In this document: one piece after another, positions 33,707 to 42,628 of the stretch | Layout: every line of letters begins with the position of its first letter | Numbering within the stretch: position 1 is the stretch's first letter | Assembly: GCF_000175215.2 (NCBI RefSeq) | Contig: NC_014816.1 | Coordinates: 927,001-991,000, forward strand | Source of the DNA: Asticcacaulis excentricus CB 48 | Lineage (GTDB): Bacteria > Pseudomonadota > Alphaproteobacteria > Caulobacterales > Caulobacteraceae | Length of the DNA: 64,000 nt | Reading direction: 5' to 3' | Made by a program: the position numbers and the translations under genes | The notes under the pieces: model-generated | The model's database searches: none | What the model was told of the DNA's origin: nothing | Seen by the model: only the letters and a program-made list of their open reading frames with translations

Positions 33707-34906
33707 ATGACCAAAGAGATGATGGCCCTGAAAGGGCTTGTTGAAAAGACCTCCGACAGCGATTTGTTGCGTGAGATGATAGGTTTTGCCGCCGAGCGCC
33801 TGATGGCAATGGAGGTCGGCACTGTGACCGGCGCGGCTTACCACGAGAAGAGCGGCGAACGTATGGTCCAGCGCAACGGCTATCGCGATCGGGATTGGGA
33901 AACACGCGCCGGCACGGTCGAACTGCGTATTCCGAAACTTCGCAAAGGCAGTTATTTCCCGAGCTTTCTGGAGCCACGGCGCATGGCCGAGAAGGCACTG
34001 ACTGCCGTTATCCAGGAAGCTTACGTTCAGGGCATCTCGACGCGGTCTATCGACGACCTGGTCAAGGCCATGGGCATGAGCGGCATCTCGAAAAGCCAGG
34101 TCAGCCGCCTTTGTGAGGAAATCGATGAGCGCGTGAAGGCGTTTCTCGATCGTCCGATCGAGGGGGAATGGCCTTATATCTGGATCGATGCCACCTACCT
34201 GAAAGTTCGCCGTGGGGCCCGGACTGTCTCCGTCGCCGTCATCATCGCTGTGGGCGTCAATACCGACGGCCGCCGGGAGGTTCTTGGCATGGAGGTCGGC
34301 ACGTCAGAAGCTGAACCGATCTGGGCAGAGTTCTTACGCAACCTGACCCGTCGTGGTCTGCGCGGCGTCAAGCTGGTCGTCTCCGATGCACATATCGGGA
34401 TCAAAGGCGCGGTATCGAAGGTTTTGAACGCCACCTGGCAGCGGTGCAGCGTACACTTCATGCGCAATGTCTGCGCCCATGCAGGCAAGAGTGGCCGCCG
34501 GGTCGTCTCGGCCTTCATCGGTACCGCCTTCGCTCAGGAAACGCCTGAAGCCGCCAGCGCACAATGGCGAAACGTCGCCGATCAGCTCAGGCCCAAAATG
34601 CCAAAGCTGGCAACGATCATGGACGAGGCTGAGCATGACGTCCTGGCCTACATGACCTTCCCAAAGGAGCACCGCATCAAGCTTCACAGCACAAACCCGA
34701 TTGAGCGTCTCAATGGCGAAATCAAGCGCCGTTGCGATGTCGTGGGCATCTTCCCGAACGATGATGCCATTATACGCCTCGTTGGGGCTATCCTGCTGGA
34801 GCAGAACGACGAGTGGACGGTTCAACGCGGCCGCTACATCACCCTTGAAACCATCGCACAACTCAGCGATGATCCCGTTCTCAGCATGCCAGCCGTGGCA
34901 AGCTGA
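33707..34906 (+). CDS. IS256-family transposase
   Basis: A 399-residue DDE transposase (mutator type, PF00872). The catalytic residues are visible: Asp in YIWIDATYLKVR, Asp in LVVSDAHIGIKGA and Glu in NPIERLNGEIKRR, together with the family CSVHFMRNV segment. The ATG at 33707 gives the usual length; an in-frame ATG at 33662 adds 15 residues without similarity. No frameshift or stop is present, so the element may be active. Confidence 0.95.
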   Translation: MTKEMMALKGLVEKTSDSDLLREMIGFAAERLMAMEVGTVTGAAYHEKSGERMVQRNGYRDRDWETRAGTVELRIPKLRKGSYFPSFLEPRRMAEKALTAVIQEAYVQGISTRSIDDLVKAMGMSGISKSQVSRLCEEIDERVKAFLDRPIEGEWPYIWIDATYLKVRRGARTVSVAVIIAVGVNTDGRREVLGMEVGTSEAEPIWAEFLRNLTRRGLRGVKLVVSDAHIGIKGAVSKVLNATWQRCSVHFMRNVCAHAGKSGRRVVSAFIGTAFAQETPEAASAQWRNVADQLRPKMPKLATIMDEAEHDVLAYMTFPKEHRIKLHSTNPIERLNGEIKRRCDVVGIFPNDDAIIRLVGAILLEQNDEWTVQRGRYITLETIAQLSDDPVLSMPAVAS

Positions 34907-34946
34907 CGAAAATCCGGACCCGTCCGGAAACCACTGATGCCTAGCG

Positions 34947-34976
34947 CTCAGTTACACCACGTCACGGGACACGATC
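34947..34976 (-). repeat. Right terminal inverted repeat of the IS element
   Basis: Read on the reverse strand it begins GATCGTGTCCC and continues with GTGGTGTAA, mirroring the left end. Confidence 0.85.
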
Positions 34977-34984
34977 TTTCTGCG
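34977..34984. repeat. Target-site duplication, right copy
   Basis: TTTCTGCG, the direct repeat of 33538-33545. Confidence 0.85.
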
Positions 34985-35123
34985 GATTAAAATACCCGCA
35001 GAAGCCGGTTTTTGCGCGAATTGCGGCCTTTGCACTCGCCTGCCTGAACGTGCCGCTTGCGCTTTCCCGCAGGCATGGGCTAGAAGCGAAACTTCTTAGT
35101 TTTTACCACTACAAAGAGCGATC

Positions 35124-35912
35124 ATGGAACAGGCTCAAGACCAACAAAGCGCGCTGACAGGGAACGTGCTGTTTTACAAGACTCCAGAACCCCTGAGCGT
35201 TGAAGCCCACGGCAATCTCGGCATCAGCGCCTCGGCTACGCCGCACGCCTTTGTCGCTGAAACCAATGTGGTCCCGCTGACCGTGGCGGAATTCCCGGCG
35301 GCTTCGCTGAGCTACCCCATCGTCTTCATCGGCGAAGCGCGCATGCCGGTTGCGGCCATGGGGCTGGCCGCTGGTCAGAACATGTTCGTGTCCCCCGAAG
35401 GCGTCTTCCGCCCGGATGCCTACCTGCCGGCGTTTGCCCGTCGTTATCCCTTCGTCTTCGCCAATGACGAGCAGGAACAACGCATGATCCTGTGCGTGGA
35501 CACCTCCTCGCCGGTGGTGACCGCTAACAATCCGGACGTGCCTTTCTTCGAAGGTGGCAAGCCGTCGGCCTTCGTCGAAAACGCCATGCAGTTCTGCTCG
35601 GACTTCGAAAACGAGCGCCTGCGCACAGAATCCTTCGTCAACCTGCTGAAGGACCTCGATCTCTTGGCTCCGCGCGAAACCATCTATCGCCCGGCCAATC
35701 CGGACGGTTCGCAGGGTGAGCCGCAAAAGATTGCCGAATATTTCGCGGTCGATGAAGAAAAGCTGGCCAAGCTTCCGGGCGACAAGCTGGTTGAACTCCG
35801 CGACAACGGTGCCCTGATGCATATCTACGCGCACCTGATCTCGCTGCTGGCCTGGGACAAGCTGATCGCCCTGACCATCGAGCGCAATCAGTCAGCCCCG
35901 GCGGTCAACTAA
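35124..35912 (+). CDS. sapC: SapC family protein
   Basis: A 262-residue SapC-family protein (PF07277), first noted beside the S-layer genes of Campylobacter and frequent in Caulobacterales. There it often accompanies TonB-dependent receptors and other nutrient-uptake genes. Family segments are AETNVVPLTVAEFPAASLSYPIVF, YLPAFARRYPFVFA, and the late DNGALMHIYAHLISLLAWDKL. There is no signal peptide. The usual partner genes (cupin-like Pass1, tryptophan-halogenase-like) are absent here, so it stands alone after an IS element and before a strong terminator. The molecular function is not established. Confidence 0.88.
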   Translation: MEQAQDQQSALTGNVLFYKTPEPLSVEAHGNLGISASATPHAFVAETNVVPLTVAEFPAASLSYPIVFIGEARMPVAAMGLAAGQNMFVSPEGVFRPDAYLPAFARRYPFVFANDEQEQRMILCVDTSSPVVTANNPDVPFFEGGKPSAFVENAMQFCSDFENERLRTESFVNLLKDLDLLAPRETIYRPANPDGSQGEPQKIAEYFAVDEEKLAKLPGDKLVELRDNGALMHIYAHLISLLAWDKLIALTIERNQSAPAVN

Positions 35913-35934
35913 GCCTTTGCTCCTTTTTGCTATG

Positions 35935-35970
35935 AAAACCCCCGGAGGCTTTGGCTTCCGGGGGTTTTTA
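35935..35970 (+). terminator. Rho-independent terminator after sapC
   Basis: AAAACCCCCGGA.GC pairs with GC.TCCGGGGGTTTT and ends in a run of T. Confidence 0.93.
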
Positions 35971-36098
35971 CTTCATCACAAAAGATACCGGAAATTAAGG
36001 CGCGAAGCGCCAAATCAGACAGCTCGCCGCAACACTGAAAAGGGTCATTCGGGCCGTGTCAGTTTAACCGGCATTTCATAGTTTTTGTGGCTAAAGCC

Positions 36099-36509
36099 TT
36101 ACCCGGCAGGCGGCGGATTACGCTGAAACACCGATCGCGTTAGGCATGAAAAGACGAGACGCCCGGCTTCGTCTAGCAGGTCGTGCTGGGCGATGACGAC
36201 GCCCTTCGTGTCTCCCACCGCGTCCTTGCCCATGATGGTCAGGCGCCCGCGTAGCAGTTCGCCGGGCGGCGGGTTTCGCGACCAGCGAAGCGCATCGACG
36301 GCCAGTCGTTTCGTCTGCGGCCAGCCCGCGGCCGCCTCCTGCTCCAGCTTTGACCACAACGCAAAGATCAGCGCATCGGGCAGGCCGTCCTGCGTGTTCC
36401 ACGACGGCGCATAGGTGGCGCAAAACTGCTCCAGATCGCTCTGGGAGACGACGCCTGCGCCAATCGAGGCGACCTGACCAATCCACAAATCGTCAAAGGC
36501 GGCAGGCAT
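36099..36509 (-). CDS. Hotdog-fold (MaoC-like) acyl dehydratase/thioesterase-type protein
   Basis: A 136-residue protein whose pattern fits a single hotdog domain: LWIGQVASIGAGVVSQSDLEQFCATY (entry strand and helix), then LRWSRNPPPGELLRGRLTIMG and GVVIAQHDLLDEAGRLVFS in the strand region. MaoC-like proteins hydrate or cleave acyl-CoA. The central helix lacks an obvious catalytic Asp-His pair, so activity is doubtful. A GGAG site lies seven bases before the ATG. It stands alone and is divergent from the RodZ-like gene. Confidence 0.65.
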   Translation of the reverse strand: MPAAFDDLWIGQVASIGAGVVSQSDLEQFCATYAPSWNTQDGLPDALIFALWSKLEQEAAAGWPQTKRLAVDALRWSRNPPPGELLRGRLTIMGKDAVGDTKGVVIAQHDLLDEAGRLVFSCLTRSVFQRNPPPAG

Positions 36510-36701
36510 GAGCGACTCCGTTCAAACAGGAAAGTCCTGTGTTCTAAGCTGTGTCGGGGCATTCGGCAACGCTTTTGCACAGGCGGTCACAATAGACAGA
36601 AAGCCTTGTTCCAAAAAGCCTTACGTATTGATTTGGGACGGGCGCTGTGGTTTGGTTTTTTCACGTTGGGGGGAACAGCGTGCAGGATTTGCCGAAGTCT
36701 G

Positions 36702-37952
36702 ATGAGTGCACAGGACAATATCACGGTTCTTGAGGACGAGGCCTATACGGGCCTGTTTCTGACGGCTGAACGCGACGCGGCAGTGCGCGCGCAGGGTCAG
36801 GTGCTGGCCGGTGGGCGCGTGCAGGGTCAGGCGGAGGCGCTGGCCAGTGATCCGGAAACGCTCGGCAACATCTTGCGCAGCACACGCGAGGCTCAAGGCT
36901 TTTCGCTGGAATACATGGCCGATATCACCCGCGTGCGGCGTAGCTATCTGGAGGCGCTCGAAGAAGCCACCTATGATCGCCTGCCGTCGCGCGCTTTTTC
37001 CATCGGCTTCGTCAAGGCCTATGCCAAGGCGTTAGGGCTCGACGAAGAAAGCCTTGCCGATCTGTTCAAACGCTCTTTTGCCGACCCGGCGCAATCGGAC
37101 AAGCTGCGGGCTCCGGTGGGGGCCGCCTTCGAAGACCTGCGCCCCAGCTATCGCCTCTATGGTGGGCTGGCGCTGGCGCTTGTACTGGCGGTGGTGACGT
37201 GGAACCTGTTTCAGCGCACGCCGGGCTGGGGCGGGCATCACGCGCCGTCGGCCGATACGACGCCACAGAAATGGTCACCGGGCGTGCCGCTGGTGCGCGA
37301 CAAGCTGTTGCTGACGCAAGCCGCTCCGGCGCCCAAGGATCAGGACCTGCCCGTGCCCTATTACACGCCGGGGTTGGAGGAGGGCTTTGCCGCCATTGAC
37401 GCCGAACGCGCCGAGCAGAACCCGTCGGCGACGCTGGGCGTCCCGCTTCAGATGCGCAAGGCCTTCAACCCGCGCGGGGCGGTGTTTGGCGCCACTCCGG
37501 TTGATTCCATGGTGACGATTCAGGCCCAGAGGAGCGTCAATCTGGTGCTCACGGGTACGGACAAGCGCGTTTATTTCGCGCGGCAACTGGGGCCAGGTGA
37601 GGCCTACCGCCTGCCACAGGTCAGCGCAGTCAACCTGCTGATCGAGGTGGGCGACCCGAAGGCATTCGAAATCTATTATAACGGCGAATTTGCCGGGGTG
37701 ATGGAGGAGCGTGCGACCTCCGTCTCCAAACTCAATGCCCGTGCTGCGGCGCTTGCCAAGCTGATGGACGCCCAGATGGAGGCCATGCGCCCGGCCGGTC
37801 GTCCCACGGACACCGCCGAGCCGGCAGCCACCGCGAATGCGCCGGTTGCCCCGGCAGACGTCCCGGCTCGTGACGGCCCCATCCCTTATGTGCCGCAGAC
37901 AAGCCCGGCCGCTACGCCTCAATTAGATCCCGCACCCGTAACCCAGCCCTGA
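36702..37952 (+). CDS. RodZ-like helix-turn-helix membrane protein
   Basis: A 416-residue protein. A cytoplasmic helix-turn-helix domain (~50-120: LGNILRSTREAQGFSLEYMADITRVRRSYLEALEE) is followed by one membrane helix (~160-178, LYGGLALALVLAVVTWNLF) and a periplasmic DUF4115-type domain (~285-365, with SMVTIQAQRSVNLVLTG and LPQVSAVNLLIEVGD). The tail is Pro/Ala-rich. RodZ links MreB to the cell-wall elongation machinery. The position directly upstream of ispG is the conserved RodZ context. The ATG at 36702 is chosen at the family start; its RBS is weak. A 50-residue acidic stretch before the HTH is an extension. Confidence 0.85.
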   Translation: MSAQDNITVLEDEAYTGLFLTAERDAAVRAQGQVLAGGRVQGQAEALASDPETLGNILRSTREAQGFSLEYMADITRVRRSYLEALEEATYDRLPSRAFSIGFVKAYAKALGLDEESLADLFKRSFADPAQSDKLRAPVGAAFEDLRPSYRLYGGLALALVLAVVTWNLFQRTPGWGGHHAPSADTTPQKWSPGVPLVRDKLLLTQAAPAPKDQDLPVPYYTPGLEEGFAAIDAERAEQNPSATLGVPLQMRKAFNPRGAVFGATPVDSMVTIQAQRSVNLVLTGTDKRVYFARQLGPGEAYRLPQVSAVNLLIEVGDPKAFEIYYNGEFAGVMEERATSVSKLNARAAALAKLMDAQMEAMRPAGRPTDTAEPAATANAPVAPADVPARDGPIPYVPQTSPAATPQLDPAPVTQP

Positions 37953-38018
37953 ATTCCGGCTGGTAAAGCGCCCATCGAAGGCTTACATAGGGCGCATTGA
38001 TCCGTATCCTCAGAGTGC

Positions 38019-39152
38019 ATGATGAGTGACCATACGCATGTCCGCCCCTGGCGCATGATCGAGCGCCGCAAAAGCCGCAAGATTAGAGTCGGCAAGGTCG
38101 AAGTCGGCGGCGACGCCCCGATCAGCGTGCAGTCCATGACCAATACGCGCACTCATGATGTCGATGCCACCGTGCGGCAGATTCACGCGCTTGAAGAGGC
38201 GGGGGCCGATATTGTGCGTGTCTCCTGTCCGGACGTGGAGTCGACGACGGCGTTGAAAGAGATCGTGCGCCAGGTCAGTGTGCCCATTGTTGCTGACATT
38301 CATTTCCACTACAAACGAGGCATCGAAGCCGCCATGGCCGGTGCGGCGTGCCTGCGCATTAATCCGGGCAATATCGGTTCACCAGAGCGCGTGCGTGAGG
38401 TGATACAGGCGGCCAAGGACTATGGCTGCTCGATGCGCATTGGTGTCAATGCCGGGTCGCTTGAGAAGGAACTATTGGAAAAGTATGGCGAGCCGTGCCC
38501 GGACGCCATGGTCGAAAGCGCCCTGTTCCACGCCAATATCCTGCGCGACAACGACTTCCACGAATTCAAGATTTCGGTTAAGGCGTCGGATGTCTTCCTG
38601 ACCGTGGCTGCCTATCAGGCGCTCGCTGACGCCATCGACTGCCCACTGCACATCGGCGTGACCGAGGCCGGGCCGTTGCGCACCGGTACCATCAAGTCGG
38701 CCATCGGGCTTGGCAACCTGCTGTGGGCGGGGATCGGTGACACCATCCGTGTCTCGCTAGCCGCTGATCCGGTCGAAGAGGTCAAGGTCGGATTTGATAT
38801 CCTCAAATCACTGGGCCTGCGCCACCGCGGCGTCAATATCATCGCCTGTCCGTCTTGCGCACGTCAGGGCTTCAACGTCATCGAGACGGTCGCAAAGCTG
38901 GAGGAGCGTCTGGCCCATATCGCAACGCCCATGTCGCTGTCGATCATCGGCTGCGTCGTCAACGGGCCCGGTGAGGCGCTCTATACTGATGTCGGCTTTA
39001 CCGGCGGCGGCGCCGGGGCGGGGATGGTCTATATGGCGGGCAAGCCGGACCACAAGGTATCGAACGACGACATGATCGAGCACATTGTCGGTCTGGTCGA
39101 AGCCCATGCCGCTAAGCAGAGTGAGATCAATATGACACCAGAAGCGGTCTGA
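38019..39152 (+). CDS. ispG: 4-hydroxy-3-methylbut-2-enyl diphosphate synthase (flavodoxin type)
   Basis: A 377-residue iron-sulfur enzyme of the non-mevalonate isoprenoid pathway. It reduces MEcPP to HMBPP. The TIM-barrel opens with RRKSRKIRVGKVEVGGDAPISVQSM, and the 4Fe-4S ligands lie in IIACPSCARQGFNV and SIIGCVVNGPGEA. The length is normal. ATG codons at 38019 and 38022 are both possible starts. It follows the RodZ-like gene by 66 bases. Confidence 0.97.
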   Translation: MMSDHTHVRPWRMIERRKSRKIRVGKVEVGGDAPISVQSMTNTRTHDVDATVRQIHALEEAGADIVRVSCPDVESTTALKEIVRQVSVPIVADIHFHYKRGIEAAMAGAACLRINPGNIGSPERVREVIQAAKDYGCSMRIGVNAGSLEKELLEKYGEPCPDAMVESALFHANILRDNDFHEFKISVKASDVFLTVAAYQALADAIDCPLHIGVTEAGPLRTGTIKSAIGLGNLLWAGIGDTIRVSLAADPVEEVKVGFDILKSLGLRHRGVNIIACPSCARQGFNVIETVAKLEERLAHIATPMSLSIIGCVVNGPGEALYTDVGFTGGGAGAGMVYMAGKPDHKVSNDDMIEHIVGLVEAHAAKQSEINMTPEAV

Positions 39153-39199
39153 GACGGTTTTTCTCCACGGATGACCACAGAGTGGAGTGTCCGTGGTGA

Positions 39200-39424
39200 T
39201 CAAGCAGATTTGGGTGTCCATTTGCGGTAATCCGGCAGGAGTGCGACAGCGAGGATGACAAGTCTTCGCATGACAGCAGTGATGTCGAGTTTTGCTGGTT
39301 TTCCTGCGGCTTTGAGTTGGTGGTATTTGGCCTCGAGATTTGGGTTGAAACGACAGGCGATGAGGGCAGGCATGTAGAGTGCTTGCCGGGCGAAGACCCT
39401 GCCGCCAGCTATGTTGAGTGGCAC
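39200..39424 (-). pseudogene. IS110-family transposase, C-terminal remnant
   Basis: About 74 codons remain that match the C-terminal end of IS110/IS1111-family transposases: GRVFARQALYMPALIACRFN, then YHQLKAAGKPAKLD and VMRRLVILAVALL. The N-terminal RuvC-like catalytic part and the rest of the gene are missing, and no start or upstream frame exists. The fragment lies between CCACGGATGACCACAGA (39165-39181) and TCTGTGAAATCTGTGG (39470-39485). These two sequences look like the halves of another intergenic repeat. Confidence 0.78.
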
Positions 39425-39507
39425 CGGCTGATGCGTGGGGGCTTATGGGTCAAGGGCGCGAAGCGCCAATCTGTGAAATCTGTGGGGTTTGAACCGCGCG
39501 ACGAAGC

Positions 39508-39550
39508 AAAAAAGCCCCGTCAGGCGAACTGACGAGGCGTTTTTTATTTT
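39508..39550. terminator. Bidirectional terminator before the GGDEF-EAL gene end
   Basis: AAAAAGCC.CGTCAG pairs with CTGACG.GGCGTTTTTT. T runs are present on both strands, so it can end the reverse-strand gene and any plus-strand read-through from ispG. Confidence 0.85.
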
Positions 39551-39556
39551 AAGTGC

Positions 39557-41776
39557 TTAGCGCACACCAGCGATATAGCGGCCATTTGTGATGTGGGTCA
39601 CCTGTGAGGTCGCCTGACCTTCCATCATGATGTCGATCTCGCTGCGATCCACCGGCTTGGAGAACAGATAGCCCTGAATGATGGCGCAACCGGCCTGGCG
39701 CAGAATGTGACTTTGGGCCTTCGTTTCCACGCCCTCGGCCAGAATGCTAAGGTGTAACGCTTTGGCCAGCTTGATGATGGCGCGGATCAGAGCCTCGGCG
39801 TCCGGATCGACCCCCAGATTGGAGACGAAGGAGCGGTCGATCTTGATCTTGTCCACCGGGTAGCGGCTAAGATAGCTGAGCGACGAATATCCGGTCCCGA
39901 AATCGTCGAGCGCAATGGAGAAGCCCATCTGACGCAGGGCGTTCAGTGTATTCTGCGTCGGCTGATCGTCGTTGAGCAGCATCCCTTCGGTGATCTCGAT
40001 TTCGATGGAACGCGGCTCGACGCCGGTTTCGCGCAGCATATCCTTCAGCTCCGGCAGGAAGCGCGAGGACCGCAACTGCGTCGCCGACACATTGATCGCC
40101 ACCTTCAGGCCCGGCCAGCGTTTGGAATCGATCAGGGCGCGACGCATGATAAGCGTGCCCAGATCCATCATCAGGCCGCACTCTTCGGCCAGAGGCACGA
40201 AATAGGCCGGGCTGATCGGTCCGCGCTGCGGATGACTCCAGCGGGCGAGTGCCTCGACGCCAACAATTCGACCATTGTGATCGACCTGCGGCTGATAGAC
40301 GACCTCGATGGCTTCGACGTGTATGGCTTCACGCAGACCCGTCTCTAGCAGCTTACGCAGCTTGATTGTCGCGTCCATCTCGATTTCGAAGAAGGCGTAT
40401 TGCGATCGACCCTGTTCCTTTGCGCGATACAGCGCGAGGTCGGCCTGGCGCAGCGCTTCGGCAGCTTCTATGTCCGATTCCTGTAACAGGGTGACGCCGA
40501 TGGAGCAGGACGAATAGACCGGGCCGCTTTCCAGCGTGACCTGCCCCTTGAGACCTTCCAGCACGCGTTTGGCCAGGGCGGCCGCGGAATGGGCGTCCGT
40601 GTCGGTCTGGATGATCACGAAGACGTCTCCGCCCAGGCGCGCCAGCGTGTCGCCCGCCCGGATCATGCTGCCGATCTTTTGCGCCGAATGACGGATCAGT
40701 TCGTCACCAGCCGAGTGGCCCAGCGTATCATTGACGTCCTTGAAGCGGTCGAGGCCCACACACATAACAGCAACAGAACCGCCATGACGGCGCAGGCGCT
40801 CGGTGGCTTGGTTTAAGCGATCGGTGAACAGGGTGCGGTTGGGCAGGCCGGTCAGCCCGTCGTGCAGCGCCATATGCTTGGCGCGCGCTTCCGAAGCGAT
40901 CAGGCTGCGTGCGGTCTTCTGACTGCGGTGCAGCAGCGCCAACGCCACGCCACCCAGACCGGCCGAAACCAGCAAAGAAGGGATTAGGGCGCGCATGAAT
41001 AGGTCAAGCCCCGGTCTTGACGGTAGCCACGTCAACTCGGCCTTTTCCTGACCTGTCGAGTCGGTGAAAACGGCGCGCGCCGAACCAGGTTGAACGTTCT
41101 GCCCGCTGCGCAATTCGGTGATGGTGCTCAGCAGATGCCCCTGCGACAGGGCCGCCAGTTCGCCGTTGCTAAGCCGGTGCGCGCCTACCACCAGATAGGG
41201 GGTGTAGCGCGCCAGATCCTGCCGCGTGCTGTCTGGCAGGATCAGGCTGGCCCCCAGTAGATAAACGTGGCCGTCCAGCACGGTCAGTCGCGCAATGGCG
41301 TTGGTTTTGGACGTGAAGCCTATGCCTGAGGCGGTATAGAGATAGTGTCGTTCGCGCAGGTCCTTCGACAAGCGAGTGATCTCACCGCTTAGGCGGTTAT
41401 AGGCTGCCAGAGAGGTTTCCTGCTTGCCTTCCCAAGCCAGCACCGGACGATTGAGACCGTCCAGAACGAAGGTCTGCTCGTAATTCAGATATTCCGAGAA
41501 ATAGCTGCCGTAATTGTCGGCAACGAACTGATGGTCAAATTTGACGACGGTCCGATTGACGGCTTCGTTCCAGATGGTCATGGGGGCCATCAGGCGCGCC
41601 TGCGTCTCCGCCAGATGCATGAGCCCGCTGCGCACATAGTTTTCTTCGCGCTCGCGGCTCGACTTGTCGATTTCGGCGGCCCAGATCCACAAAGACCCGA
41701 TCAACGCACACACGGCCCCGACCACAACAATGGTCATGGGGGCCAAAAGTCTTAATTCACTCCGGTCTCGTTTCAC
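39557..41776 (-). CDS. CHASE4-GGDEF-EAL membrane protein, probable c-di-GMP phosphodiesterase
   Basis: A 739-residue sensor. Order: membrane helix (~12-33), periplasmic CHASE4-type domain (~45-255, with WNEAVNRTVVKFDHQFVADN), second helix (~262-283), GGDEF domain (~300-460) and EAL domain (~480-725). The GGDEF signature reads LARLGGDVFVI, so the catalytic Glu is Val and cyclase activity is doubtful. The EAL domain keeps GVEALARW, NVSATQL, ITEGMLL, DDFGTGYSSL and AEGVET, all needed for phosphodiesterase activity. The likely job is degradation of c-di-GMP in response to an external signal, with the GGDEF domain perhaps a GTP sensor. It is divergent from a GST gene. Confidence 0.9.
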   Translation of the reverse strand: MKRDRSELRLLAPMTIVVVGAVCALIGSLWIWAAEIDKSSREREENYVRSGLMHLAETQARLMAPMTIWNEAVNRTVVKFDHQFVADNYGSYFSEYLNYEQTFVLDGLNRPVLAWEGKQETSLAAYNRLSGEITRLSKDLRERHYLYTASGIGFTSKTNAIARLTVLDGHVYLLGASLILPDSTRQDLARYTPYLVVGAHRLSNGELAALSQGHLLSTITELRSGQNVQPGSARAVFTDSTGQEKAELTWLPSRPGLDLFMRALIPSLLVSAGLGGVALALLHRSQKTARSLIASEARAKHMALHDGLTGLPNRTLFTDRLNQATERLRRHGGSVAVMCVGLDRFKDVNDTLGHSAGDELIRHSAQKIGSMIRAGDTLARLGGDVFVIIQTDTDAHSAAALAKRVLEGLKGQVTLESGPVYSSCSIGVTLLQESDIEAAEALRQADLALYRAKEQGRSQYAFFEIEMDATIKLRKLLETGLREAIHVEAIEVVYQPQVDHNGRIVGVEALARWSHPQRGPISPAYFVPLAEECGLMMDLGTLIMRRALIDSKRWPGLKVAINVSATQLRSSRFLPELKDMLRETGVEPRSIEIEITEGMLLNDDQPTQNTLNALRQMGFSIALDDFGTGYSSLSYLSRYPVDKIKIDRSFVSNLGVDPDAEALIRAIIKLAKALHLSILAEGVETKAQSHILRQAGCAIIQGYLFSKPVDRSEIDIMMEGQATSQVTHITNGRYIAGVR

Positions 41777-41827
41777 GAGGCGTACTCATTCTGAGGCGGT
41801 TACATGAAGTGCCACCGTACGGCAAAA

Positions 41828-41842
41828 GCCTTAAATTAAGGC
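41828..41842. promoter_or_regulatory. Perfect 15-bp palindrome in a divergent promoter region
   Basis: GCCTTAA-A-TTAAGGC lies between the divergent CHASE4-GGDEF-EAL and GST genes. It is a plausible operator for an unknown dimeric regulator. Confidence 0.35.
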
Positions 41843-41963
41843 AAATGGAAAACTCTTTTGTAATGAGGGGGTTGCGGGATTCTCTGCGGATGTGTGCAAT
41901 GGTTTTTCCCTTGACCATCAACAGGTTGGGCCGCATGTATACAGGGCTGTAACGGAGGCTGTT

Positions 41964-42557
41964 ATGCGGTTGTTCATCAATTCAGGTTCGCCTTTTGCGA
42001 GAAAATGCAGAATTCTGGTTCGGGAAATGGGGCTGGTTGACCGCGTGCAGGACGTGCCTACGGTAACTTTGGACAGCGTTCCGGAGCACATCGCCGTTAA
42101 CCCTTTTGCGCAGGTACCGGCTTTGGTGACCGACCAAGGGTCGCTTGTGGATTCGACTCTGATCTGCGAATGGCTGGCGGCGCATTACGGGCCTTACCCG
42201 CTCTATCCCAAAGGCGAGGCGCAGTGGCTAGCGCGTCAGGCCGAGGCGCTGGCCGATGGGATTCTCGAAGCCGCAGTGAAGATGGTGATTGAGCACCGTC
42301 GTCCTGAACACGAACGCTCCGCCGTTTGGCTCAAGCGCTGGGAAGAGGGGCTACGGCGGGCCTTGAAGGCCGTGGATGGGCAGTGCGTGGTGTCGGACGC
42401 GCCGCCTGGGCTGGCCGAAATTACCTTAGCTTCGGCGGCGACCTATATTGATTTCCGCTTCCCCAAACTCGACTGGCACGCCGAGGCCCCGCGTCTTGTG
42501 GCCCTGCGCGATCAACTGGAAAAACGCCAATCCTTTATCGACACCTTTCCCGCTTAA
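41964..42557 (+). CDS. Glutathione S-transferase family protein
   Basis: A 197-residue GST-like protein: an N-terminal thioredoxin fold (MRLFINSGSPFARKCRILVRE; Ser in SPFARK is the usual glutathione contact, then NPFAQVPAL and DSTLICEWL) and a C-terminal helical domain ending in FPKLDWHAEAPRL. The length is typical. The ATG at 41964 has GGAGG six bases upstream; the longer upstream frame is rejected. Substrates of this group are usually unknown. prfA follows on the same strand after 71 bases that hold a GC-rich hairpin. Confidence 0.85.
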   Translation: MRLFINSGSPFARKCRILVREMGLVDRVQDVPTVTLDSVPEHIAVNPFAQVPALVTDQGSLVDSTLICEWLAAHYGPYPLYPKGEAQWLARQAEALADGILEAAVKMVIEHRRPEHERSAVWLKRWEEGLRRALKAVDGQCVVSDAPPGLAEITLASAATYIDFRFPKLDWHAEAPRLVALRDQLEKRQSFIDTFPA

Positions 42558-42577
42558 AGGTAAGAAGCGCGTTTTCC

Positions 42578-42612
42578 GCCCTCCCGGCATTGCGGGGAGG
42601 GGCCACGAAGTC
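42578..42612. repeat. Short GC-rich palindromic repeat before prfA
   Basis: GCCCTCCC and GGGGAGGGG form a hairpin, and the following GCCACGAAGT matches the repeat between fmt and truA. It ends about five bases before the prfA ribosome-binding site. Confidence 0.5.
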
Positions 42613-42628
42613 TTTTGAGGTCGTTCCT

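Larger units (their letters stand above)
33546..34976 (+). mobile_element. Complete IS256-family insertion sequence, ~1.43 kb
   Basis: An intact element with one full-length transposase, 30-bp imperfect terminal inverted repeats (22 of 30 positions match by eye) and an 8-bp target duplication (TTTCTGCG). It lies between the zinc receptor gene and sapC, exactly at the terminator tail of the receptor gene, and disrupts no coding sequence. Intact ends, direct repeats and reading frame suggest a recent insertion. Confidence 0.93.
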
